Shown: positions 1 to 6,254 of the stretch, in pieces
Numbering within the stretch: position 1 is the first letter of the stretch
Layout of the letters: each line of letters opens with the position of its first letter
NCBI GenBank assembly: GCA_045649855.1
Contig: JAZRQN010000040.1
Coordinates: forward strand, 1 to 9,941
DNA from: URNF01 sp045649855
GTDB taxonomy: Bacteria > Bacillota > Clostridia > Oscillospirales > Acutalibacteraceae
Direction: 5' to 3'
Length of the DNA stretch: 9,941 bases
Notes under the pieces: generated by a model
The model's database searches: none
Seen by the model: only the letters and a program-made list of their open reading frames with translations
Told to the model about the DNA's origin: nothing
Position numbers and translations under genes: made by a program

Positions 1-839
1 TCGTACGGCAACGCATACACCCAGTCCAGTTCTTCCGTATCAAGTGGCGGCATCGGCGGATTTTGCACCAAAATCTTGTCGCCGTGTCGCTGAATCACCG
101 TTTTTCCGCGCACCGCATCCTGCTCATCCTGCTGGATACGGTTGGCAACCGCGTACTGTCGTTTGCCGTTTTCATCGGGGGTTTTCACCTGATCAAAAGA
201 CGGACATTCCGCACAGGGGCGCGGTGTGTATTCCGAAACGGGAATGGCAACGCAGGTGCCGCGAATATCGGTAATGGAACCGACAGGTTCTCCCTCACCC
301 AAACGGCGAGCAATCTCCATCATCTGATGTTCGCCCATACCAAACGCAAGAATATCGGCACCGCTCTCTAACAGGATAGACGGGCGCACCGCGTCATCCC
401 AGTAATCGTAATGCGCAAAGCGGCGAAGGGATGCTTCCAAACCGCCGATTGCAATCGGAATATCGGGATACAATTTGCGAATCTGCTGACAGTAAACAAT
501 TACCGCGCGATCGGGGCGTTTACCGGCTTTACCGCCTGCGGTATACGCGTCATCACTGCGGCGACGACGGGCGGCGGTATAGTGCGCCACCATCGAGTCG
601 ATGTTACCGCTCGTAACAAAAAAACCGAGAGTAGGTCTGCCAAAACGGTCAAAATCTTCTGCCGATTGCGGTTGCGGTAAAATACATACACGCCAACCGC
701 ACGCTTCCAACACACGTGAAATGATGGATATACCGAAACTCGGATGATCAACATACGCATCACCCGTTACCAACACCACGTCGGGACATTCCCAACCGCG
801 CGCCTCCATCTCATTTCTTGTAATCGGCAGAAAAGCCAT
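1..839 (-). CDS. ygiQ: YgiQ-family (UPF0313) radical SAM protein, N-terminal part
   Basis: An open frame starts at the ATG at 839-837 and runs without a stop to the left window edge, giving 279 codons. It begins MAFLPITRNEMEARGWECPD and continues with VTGDAYVDHPSFG, AIGGLEASLRRFAHYDYWDD and GADILAFGMGEHQ, the characteristic N-terminal region of the YgiQ family. Full-length members are roughly 600-700 residues, so less than half is visible. The radical SAM cysteine cluster would lie beyond the edge and cannot be checked. YgiQ proteins are predicted cytosolic [4Fe-4S]/SAM enzymes of unknown substrate. The start lies 30 bases after the ftsK stop, with only weak Shine-Dalgarno similarity (GAGAG and AGG upstream) and no terminator between, so it is probably the last visible gene of the tepA-ftsK-ygiQ unit. 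Family assignment is from recognised motifs; function is not known. Confidence 0.9.
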   Translation of the reverse strand, partial: MAFLPITRNEMEARGWECPDVVLVTGDAYVDHPSFGISIISRVLEACGWRVCILPQPQSAEDFDRFGRPTLGFFVTSGNIDSMVAHYTAARRRRSDDAYTAGGKAGKRPDRAVIVYCQQIRKLYPDIPIAIGGLEASLRRFAHYDYWDDAVRPSILLESGADILAFGMGEHQMMEIARRLGEGEPVGSITDIRGTCVAIPVSEYTPRPCAECPSFDQVKTPDENGKRQYAVANRIQQDEQDAVRGKTVIQRHGDKILVQNPPMPPLDTEELDWVYALPY

Positions 840-869
840 TTTCAATACCTACTCTCGAATGTTAAAATC

Positions 870-3227
870 TTATTCGTCTGCACCGTCGGTCTCTTGCGCC
901 CGCATTTCCAGCCACTGCTGACGGGTGATGAGCACCTGACGGGGTTTACTGCCCTCGTAAGGACCAATAATACCTTTTTGTTCCAACTGATCGATCACGC
1001 GACCTGCACGGGCATAGCCCAAACGCAAACGACGCTGTAACATAGACGTGGATGCCATACCTGCTTCCACAACTGCTTCAATCGCCTGCGGCAACATTTC
1101 GTCCCAGTCGCCGTCGTCCTCATCCGCGTCCGCACCGCCACTGTTTTTAGCGGCAGACTTACCTGCGGCGGCCGCCTGACGATCGATCTCGTCCATGATT
1201 TCCTGATCGTATTCGTTGGGAGTCTTGTCCACTTCTTTCAGGAACTCAACCACCGACTCCACTTCGCGGTTGCTGACAAAACAGCCCTGCACACGAAGCG
1301 GCTTGGGTTTGCCGACCGGCATAAACAGCATATCGCCGTAGCCGAGTAATTTTTCTGCACCGCCTGCATCCAAAATGGTACGGGAGTCAACGGCAGAAGC
1401 CACGGTGAGCGCCAAGCGGCTGGGGATGTTCGCTTTGATAAGGCCTGTGATAACGTCAACCGACGGACGCTGGGTCGCGATGACCATATGCATACCTGCG
1501 GCACGCGCCATCTGTGCCAAACGAATGATGGAATCTTCCACTTCGTTTGCCGCCGCCATCATCAAATCCGCCAACTCGTCGATCACAATGAGAATGTGCG
1601 GCATCTCTTTGAGGGTTTCGCTCTTTTTGGCAAGCGTATTATACGAACCGATGTCGCGGACGTTGTTTTCCGAGAACATCTTATATCTGTGCAACATTTC
1701 ATTGACCGCCCAACCGAGCGCACCTGCCGCCTTACGCGGATCGGTTACCACGGGGATCAGCAGATGCGGAATGCCGTTGTATACACCGAATTCCACCTGT
1801 TTGGGATCAATGAGAATCATCTTCACTTCATCGGGACGGGCGTGGTACAATACCGACTGAATCATCGAGTTGGTACACACCGATTTACCCGAACCTGTCG
1901 TACCTGCAATCAGCAAGTGGGGCATCTTCGCCAGATCAGCCAACACCAAGCCGCCCTCGATATCCTTGCCGAGTGCCACCGTCAGTTTGCCTTTGGAAGA
2001 AGAAAATTCGGTCGTATCCAACAGCTCACGCAAACAAACGGTGTTGCGTGCTTTGTTGGGCACTTCAATGCCCACCGCCGCTTTATTGGGGATGGGCGCT
2101 TCAATACGCACGCCCGTGGTCGCCAAACGCAACGCAATGTCGTCCGCCAGACCTGTAATGCGACTGATCTTTACACCGGCACTGGGTTCCAATTCATAAC
2201 GGGTAACCGCAGGACCGTGGGTTACGGCGCTGAGTCTGGTAGAAATACCAAAATCCTGCAACGTGTTCACCAACAGTTCGCCGTTGCGGCGCACTTCGTC
2301 CGCCGAGGCAGTACCTGCACCTGCACGCGGCTCGTCCAGCAAGGACAGCGGCGGATAACGGTAACTATCCTCTTCGTCATCATCCAACACGGGGGATGCC
2401 GATTGTTTTTCTTCTGCTTTTTTCGCCGTATCGGCTTGCGTATTTTCCAGTTCCTCCGCCGCTTTTTTGAGTGCATCCAGCGCGGTGGGATCCGGCTGTT
2501 TTTGCGGTTCTTCCGCCTTTTCCGATTTCTTGCGGGTACGTTTGGGTTTTTCTTCTTCGTACCCATCGCCCAGGTCGATATCAATGTTACCGCGACGGCG
2601 TACCGCGCGTTCTTCTTTTGCCTCTTCCATACGTTCCGCCGTCTGGGTGATAGCGTTGCCGATGGATTCCTTGGTCTTCTTCACGGGATGCCACAGGGTG
2701 CGGAACAATGCCAGAATGGTGGTGCCCGTTACCAGCATCAAGAACACAAACAACAGCAAAACGATGATGATTTTAGCGCCTGCGCCGGGGAACCAGGACG
2801 CCATCGGGAAACCCAACAACGTGCCGAACACACCACTGCTCCACACATTGGTATATCCGTCCACATACCCCTCTGCAATGCCTTTGAAATAGTTGACGTT
2901 TTCGGGGTTCTCGGTGAATATGTATATCGCGCTGTCCACCATCGCAAGCAGTGTACCGCATTGCCACAGTTTAGTGCTGATACTGCCGATGGGTTTTTCC
3001 ATTGCGGCGATCACCGCGATGTATCCCAACAAAACAGGTAATACATACGCACCTACACCAAAAACGCCGCGGAACAGATCGTGGAACAGTTTCCACACGT
3101 TCTCACCCGGAATGCATACCATACACATGGCAAGCACCGCCACGGCAAACAGAATCACTGCCGCCGTTTGATGGCGTACACGCGGTTTCTCCTTGGTTTT
3201 TCTGCTGTTTTTTCTTTTGGTCGCCAC
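870..3227 (-). CDS. ftsK: DNA translocase FtsK/SpoIIIE
   Basis: A double-stranded DNA pump that moves chromosome ends through the closing division septum (or into the forespore in spore formers). The 785-residue protein has about four hydrophobic segments between residues 20 and 175. A charged Lys/Glu-rich linker follows (about 180-295), then the alpha/beta motor. Walker A is GTTGSGKS (442-449), Walker B is within HILIVIDELADLM (544-556), and ATQRPSVDVITGLIKANIPS follows. Next are an acidic linker and a C-terminal gamma winged helix (about 710-768) of the kind that reads polar sequences. Length and order are normal for the family. The start is taken as GTG at 3227 because the GGAGG at 3239-3235 is seven bases before it; the ATG two codons upstream (3233) would sit one base from the GGAGG. 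The gene follows the tepA-like gene, as known in Bacillus. Whether it serves division, sporulation or both cannot be told from sequence. Confidence 0.97.
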   Translation of the reverse strand: MATKRKNSRKTKEKPRVRHQTAAVILFAVAVLAMCMVCIPGENVWKLFHDLFRGVFGVGAYVLPVLLGYIAVIAAMEKPIGSISTKLWQCGTLLAMVDSAIYIFTENPENVNYFKGIAEGYVDGYTNVWSSGVFGTLLGFPMASWFPGAGAKIIIVLLLFVFLMLVTGTTILALFRTLWHPVKKTKESIGNAITQTAERMEEAKEERAVRRRGNIDIDLGDGYEEEKPKRTRKKSEKAEEPQKQPDPTALDALKKAAEELENTQADTAKKAEEKQSASPVLDDDEEDSYRYPPLSLLDEPRAGAGTASADEVRRNGELLVNTLQDFGISTRLSAVTHGPAVTRYELEPSAGVKISRITGLADDIALRLATTGVRIEAPIPNKAAVGIEVPNKARNTVCLRELLDTTEFSSSKGKLTVALGKDIEGGLVLADLAKMPHLLIAGTTGSGKSVCTNSMIQSVLYHARPDEVKMILIDPKQVEFGVYNGIPHLLIPVVTDPRKAAGALGWAVNEMLHRYKMFSENNVRDIGSYNTLAKKSETLKEMPHILIVIDELADLMMAAANEVEDSIIRLAQMARAAGMHMVIATQRPSVDVITGLIKANIPSRLALTVASAVDSRTILDAGGAEKLLGYGDMLFMPVGKPKPLRVQGCFVSNREVESVVEFLKEVDKTPNEYDQEIMDEIDRQAAAAGKSAAKNSGGADADEDDGDWDEMLPQAIEAVVEAGMASTSMLQRRLRLGYARAGRVIDQLEQKGIIGPYEGSKPRQVLITRQQWLEMRAQETDGADE

Positions 3228-3233
3228 AATCAT

Positions 3234-3240
3234 TCCTCCA
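3234..3240 (-). promoter_or_regulatory. Ribosome binding site that sets the ftsK start
   Basis: The minus strand reads TGGAGGA immediately before ATG-ATT-GTG. The spacing to the ATG (3233) is about one base, too short for normal initiation. The spacing from GGAGG to the GTG (3227) is seven bases, the same as at the other two strong sites in this window. The GTG is therefore the likelier start. Confidence 0.7.
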
Positions 3241-3248
3241 ATATGTAC

Positions 3249-3265
3249 AGCGGCGACACGCCGCT
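3249..3265 (-). other. GC-rich hairpin between tepA-like gene and ftsK
   Basis: AGCGGCG and CGCCGCT form a perfect 7-bp stem around a 3-base loop. The hairpin starts three bases after the tepA-like TAA (3271-3269) and ends eight bases before the ftsK Shine-Dalgarno site. No U-tract follows on the minus strand, so it is not a typical intrinsic terminator. It could block 3' exonuclease decay of the tepA-like mRNA, or tune coupling between the two genes. The role is inferred; only the structure is seen. Confidence 0.55.
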
Positions 3266-3268
3266 CTG

Positions 3269-3955
3269 TTATCGTTCTTCTATCATTTCATACAACGCCG
3301 CCAACGCTTCTTTGAGAGAACCGACCTCATCGATCAACCCCTCTTTCACCGCCGCCGCACCGTCCAGCACCGAACCGACATCGGTCGCCAGTTCATCCGT
3401 ATCCATACACAGTTGCATAAACCGCTCGTTTTCCATATCGGAATGTGCGGTTACAAAATCGGTGATGCGTTGCTGCATCTTCCGAAAATGTGCAAATGCT
3501 TGCGGTACACCCAGCACCACACCATTGGTGCGCACAGGATGAATGGTCATGGTGGCACTCGGCACAATAAACGAACGCTTCGCAGAAACCGCCAGCGGTA
3601 CGCCGATGGAATGGCCGCCGCCCAACACCAAAGAAACGGTGGGCGTTTGCATACCTGCAATCAGTTCCGCAAGCGCCAATCCTGCTTCGATGTCGCCGCC
3701 CACCGTATTGAGTATGATGAGCAGTCCCTCGATGTTTTGGTTTTCTTCCACCGCCACCAGCTGCGGTATCACGTGTTCATACTTGGTGGTCTTATTATCC
3801 CCTGCCAATGTATAGTGGCCCTCGATCTGGCCGATGATGGTCAGACAATGCACCGTGTGCCGTCCGTTGTTGGTCGTTACGGCACCCGTTTCCACCACGT
3901 CGCTAAACGGATCATTCTCCCGCTCGCAAGCGTCGCATTTCGTATCCTTGCCCAT
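3269..3955 (-). CDS. tepA: ClpP-class serine protease, TepA-like
   Basis: A ClpP-fold protein of 228 residues. Visible motifs are the substrate-binding loop NTVGGD (83-88), the nucleophile elbow GGGHSIG with Ser116, and the histidine motif MTIHPV with His139. An Asp-containing stretch (MDTDE) is followed by the DGAAAVKEGLIDEVGSL segment typical of ClpP/TepA. The catalytic set therefore looks intact. In Bacillus, TepA (YmfB) is a ClpP-like protein encoded just before spoIIIE and linked to protein export; the same gene order here supports the name. The chosen ATG (3955) has AAAGGGG seven bases upstream. In-frame starts further up (ATG 3991, TTG 3997) lack such a site and would add 12-14 residues. 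There are four cysteines in total, including a CDAC pair near the N terminus (residues 7-10), which may bind metal (inference). The gene ends 41 bases before the ftsK start. Confidence 0.88.
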   Translation of the reverse strand: MGKDTKCDACERENDPFSDVVETGAVTTNNGRHTVHCLTIIGQIEGHYTLAGDNKTTKYEHVIPQLVAVEENQNIEGLLIILNTVGGDIEAGLALAELIAGMQTPTVSLVLGGGHSIGVPLAVSAKRSFIVPSATMTIHPVRTNGVVLGVPQAFAHFRKMQQRITDFVTAHSDMENERFMQLCMDTDELATDVGSVLDGAAAVKEGLIDEVGSLKEALAALYEMIEER

Positions 3956-4032
3956 ACCGTTTCCCCTTTCAAAACTGCTTTTTGATAGCATTTCCAAAAA
4001 AGAGGAAAAGTTGCGCGGGATACATATAGTTT

Positions 4033-4061
4033 ATTATATAACAAAATATGAAAATACGCAA
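4033..4061 (-). promoter_or_regulatory. Predicted sigma-A promoter of the tepA-ftsK-ygiQ unit
   Basis: The minus strand carries a perfect -10 box TATAAT (4038-4033). A 17-base AT-rich spacer precedes it, with TTGCGT (4061-4056) at the -35 position (TTG of the consensus kept). Transcription would begin near 4026, giving a leader of about 70 bases before the ATG at 3955. It lies just after the terminator of the preceding unit, where a new promoter is expected. Confidence 0.55.
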
Positions 4062-4077
4062 GATATAGTTTTAAAAC

Positions 4078-4116
4078 AAAAGACGGCACACGAAATATTC
4101 CGTGTACCGTCTTTTT
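4078..4116 (-). terminator. Rho-independent terminator of the epimerase/deaminase operon
   Basis: The core stem pairs GACGG with CCGTC and continues through ACACG/CGTGT. Read as minus-strand RNA, the two positions that are mismatched on the plus strand (4087/4106 and 4093/4100) become G-U wobbles. This gives about 12 continuous pairs and a 6-base AAUAUU loop. A U-run (UUUUGUUUU) follows on the minus strand. The hairpin begins about 15 bases after the TAA at 4128-4126. A T-run on the plus strand means some function in the other direction is possible. Bases 4078-4115 are identical to 6212-6249. Confidence 0.85.
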
Positions 4117-4125
4117 GTTTGCAAT

Positions 4126-4920
4126 TTACACAGGTAATCCGTCCGCAATTTCTTTACTCATGCAAAATGTAACCTTATCGTGCGTTTTCAGGAGTGTAGC
4201 AGGAATCTGCGGCTGTATTGCATCGGTCAATACGTGCTTAAAAATACCGTGCTGCCACGGACGATTGAGTGCGATGTATACTGCGCGGGCTGCCAATATC
4301 TGTTTCATACCAACGGTGATACACCATTCGGGCATACCGCGCAGATCTCCGCGCTGGTACCCATAAGCGTTGATGGTGCGGGTCTCACGTGTGATAGGCA
4401 GCACACGTGTTCCAAGCGCTGCAAACTCCTCTGCCGATACCAAAGAGCCTTCTTCTTCCGCCTCATTAAACGCTAAATGTCCGTTGATACCCAGTCCACC
4501 GAGACACAAGTCAACACCGCCCAACTCTTCTATCATGCGGTCATACGCCGCAGGATCTTCTGCCGACGGAAACAATCGTTGGGATGTGGGCATTACCAGA
4601 TCCGCATCCACCAAGGAATAAAAGGAGGTTTCCATCCGCTGTTTGAAACTCATCGGGTGATCCTTCTCAATCATCGTATCCGCATCCCACATATATTCGT
4701 CCATATTGAAAAAGTACACGTTTTTGAGGGATACGCGCAGACGATTGACCAATTTTGCCAGAATTGGATACTGATCGGTCGGACCGACGGGAACAATCAT
4801 CACTGTTTTCTTGTTTTTAGCGTTATTTTTCATAATTACATCCAACATACACAGCGCCATATCGAAGTAAACATCCCATTCGGTATCCACCACTTTCAAT
4901 TCAAAAGGCTGCTTTTTCAT
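4126..4920 (-). CDS. Glucosamine-6-phosphate deaminase/isomerase family protein (NagB-like)
   Basis: A 264-residue member of the NagB/sugar-phosphate isomerase fold. NagB converts glucosamine 6-phosphate to fructose 6-phosphate and ammonia. Visible motifs are NMDEY (72-76; Asp74 matches the proton-transfer Asp), GLGINGHLAFNE (142-153; His148 matches the ring-opening His and Glu153 its partner) and ITVGMKQILAA (201-211). The usual N-terminal phosphate loop GSTP is replaced by GPTDQYP (46-52), so this is an atypical subgroup and the exact substrate is uncertain. The ATG at 4920 is chosen because GGAGG lies seven bases upstream; in-frame sequence further up has no such support. The start overlaps the epimerase stop in an ATGA (4920-4917), implying translational coupling. 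The gene is followed by a hairpin terminator. Confidence 0.87.
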   Translation of the reverse strand: MKKQPFELKVVDTEWDVYFDMALCMLDVIMKNNAKNKKTVMIVPVGPTDQYPILAKLVNRLRVSLKNVYFFNMDEYMWDADTMIEKDHPMSFKQRMETSFYSLVDADLVMPTSQRLFPSAEDPAAYDRMIEELGGVDLCLGGLGINGHLAFNEAEEEGSLVSAEEFAALGTRVLPITRETRTINAYGYQRGDLRGMPEWCITVGMKQILAARAVYIALNRPWQHGIFKHVLTDAIQPQIPATLLKTHDKVTFCMSKEIADGLPV

Positions 4921-6122
4921 TTTACATCCTCCGAAAACATAGATTTTCCTTTGATAATATTGTCGAACAATTGCGAAAGCACCATGAACGCACGCACGTT
5001 GTGGAACGGGCCTTTCCAATCACTGCCTTTGATTTGTGAAATCGGCGTGCCGTCGCGATGTAAATGCCCGTACCATTCGGGATGCCCTTCGTCTTTGAAA
5101 CGCTTGTTCACATACGCAAATATCGTATCAAAACCATCCAGATACCGTTCATCCTTGGTATACCAATACGCGTATATGAGTGCCACCATTGCTTCACAAT
5201 GTACCCAAAACAACTTCATGTCCCATTCCAAACTCATCACGGGTTTATTCTTCAGATCCACAAAATAGAAAATGCCGTTTTGTTCGCGATCCCAGCCACG
5301 TTCCAACGACCATTCGGTAACCTGTATCGCCAGTTCCATCAGCCCGCGATCCTTTCTGTGAATCGCTTCCTTCATCAAGAACCACGCAGTTTCCATACTG
5401 TGCCCGGGGTTTAAAAATCTACCCTCCGGAGTGTCCAAAAACGCCCCGTTTTCATCCACCGTTTCAAACAACGCTTTGTGTTCGGGTTTGATGAACACGT
5501 TGCGGATGGTGTCAATACTCGCGGCGATCATTTGATCGTACAGCGGATCATCGTCAATCTCACGCATCGCTTGCGAAACGTTCAACATAATCATCACAAT
5601 GCTATGTCCTCGACGCACACGGGTATCGGGATTGACTTTCGGTGTGAAATATCCCGGCGTCGTATAATATTTATGAAACAACTGATACAAAGCTTTCGCA
5701 CGATCTTTAACCGTCTCATCTCCTGTTGCTTTGTAGTATTCTGCATACCCCATCACCGCAAACGCTTCGGAGAAATAATACCGTCTCTCTACAAGCGGTC
5801 TGCCGTCCCGTGTAACGCGAAAATACATATGTCCGTTTTCAGCAAAACAATGCGCGTTAATGAACTCGTATCCGGACTTAGCAGCGGCGAGGTGTTTTGG
5901 ATCGTGTCCAAAATCATTATAAAGTTTTGAAAACATCCAAAGGCTTCTGCCCTGCTGCCAAACCGACTTATCTTCGTAAAACAGTTCACCGTCTCGGTCA
6001 AAGCCACACAAATAACCGCCGTACACAGGATCTACCGATCGTTCCGTCCAGAAGGATACAAAATCATGCATCAGAATATCGTCAATCTGTTGCTTGCGGT
6101 CATATATGCTTATCTTCTTCAT
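4917..6122 (-). CDS. N-acylglucosamine 2-epimerase (AGE) family protein
   Basis: A 401-residue (alpha/alpha)6-barrel enzyme. The family swaps the C2 configuration of sugars, classically GlcNAc and ManNAc, and also includes cellobiose 2-epimerases and aldose-ketose isomerases. The known active-site residues of cyanobacterial AGE (Arg57, His239, Glu242, Glu308, His372) have counterparts at Arg59 (QQGR), His241 and Glu244 (PGHSMETAW), Glu310 (WVHCEAM) and His374 (FHNVRAF). The order and near-constant offset suggest an active enzyme. Length is normal. The ATG at 6122 is chosen because GGGTGG lies about eight bases upstream and a promoter lies just beyond; the open frame above it overlaps promoter and terminator sequence. 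It is the first gene of a two-gene operon with the NagB-like gene, which supports amino-sugar catabolism. Substrate is inferred from family and neighbour. Confidence 0.9.
   Translation of the reverse strand: MKKISIYDRKQQIDDILMHDFVSFWTERSVDPVYGGYLCGFDRDGELFYEDKSVWQQGRSLWMFSKLYNDFGHDPKHLAAAKSGYEFINAHCFAENGHMYFRVTRDGRPLVERRYYFSEAFAVMGYAEYYKATGDETVKDRAKALYQLFHKYYTTPGYFTPKVNPDTRVRRGHSIVMIMLNVSQAMREIDDDPLYDQMIAASIDTIRNVFIKPEHKALFETVDENGAFLDTPEGRFLNPGHSMETAWFLMKEAIHRKDRGLMELAIQVTEWSLERGWDREQNGIFYFVDLKNKPVMSLEWDMKLFWVHCEAMVALIYAYWYTKDERYLDGFDTIFAYVNKRFKDEGHPEWYGHLHRDGTPISQIKGSDWKGPFHNVRAFMVLSQLFDNIIKGKSMFSEDVK
4928..4932 (-). promoter_or_regulatory. Ribosome binding site of the NagB-like gene
   Basis: GGAGG on the minus strand, seven bases before the ATG at 4920. 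It lies inside the last codons of the epimerase gene and excludes a longer in-frame start near 5019. Confidence 0.8.
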
Positions 6123-6151
6123 ATAACACACCACCCTTACGTGTATTATAT
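6121..6151. repeat. Imperfect inverted repeat over the epimerase -10 box and ribosome binding site
   Basis: Arms ATATAACAC (6121-6129) and GTGTATTATAT (6141-6151) are reverse complements except for a two-base insertion in the second arm, with an 11-base spacer. The element covers the -10 box, the predicted transcription start and the Shine-Dalgarno region. It is placed where a repressor could act, but AT-rich symmetry around a -10 box can arise by chance. Confidence 0.3.
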
Positions 6152-6174
6152 CGTTGCAAACCGTGAAATTTCCA
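6145..6174 (-). promoter_or_regulatory. Predicted promoter of the epimerase/deaminase operon
   Basis: A perfect -10 box TATAAT on the minus strand (6150-6145), 23 bases before the epimerase ATG. The best -35 match is TGGAAA (6174-6169; 4 of 6 consensus bases) with an 18-base spacer. Transcription would start near 6138, leaving a leader of about 16 bases. The weak -35 box suggests that an activator may be needed (inference). Confidence 0.5.
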
Positions 6175-6210
6175 GTATTTGCTTGACAAAAAACATAATG
6201 GTATTGATAT

Positions 6211-6249
6211 AAAAAGACGGCACACGAAATATTCCGTGTACCGTCTTTT
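6211..6249 (-). terminator. Rho-independent terminator of the LeuA-like/fusion-ligase unit
   Basis: The same hairpin as at 4078-4116: 38 bases (6212-6249) are identical. On the minus-strand transcript the stem is continuous with two G-U pairs, and it is followed by five U residues. The hairpin begins about six bases after the TAA (6257-6255) of the fusion gene. It separates that unit from the epimerase operon. Confidence 0.85.
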
Positions 6250-6254
6250 CTCAT

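Noticed and set aside
1488..3041. 517-codon open frame on the plus strand opposite ftsK
   Set aside because: Composition is typical of an antisense shadow (runs of Phe, Arg, His and Gln), with no domain and no ribosome binding site noted. It lies fully inside ftsK.
3998..4077. Small gene or structured RNA leader before the tepA-like gene
   Set aside because: The stretch is AT-rich, explained by a promoter and a short leader. Only weak, short A/T stems are visible and no coding frame has a ribosome binding site.
4477..4485. Asn instead of Asp in the NagB GxNGH motif (Asn146) as a lost catalytic residue
   Set aside because: From memory, several Gram-positive NagB proteins also have Asn at this place, so it is not by itself a sign of inactivity. 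The altered GSTP loop is the more unusual feature.
6183..6213. TTGACA followed by TATAAA on the plus strand, resembling a promoter
   Set aside because: The spacer is 19 bases. Transcription would run straight into the terminator hairpin and then antisense to the fusion gene, and no plus-strand gene follows. A chance match in an AT-rich spacer is more likely.
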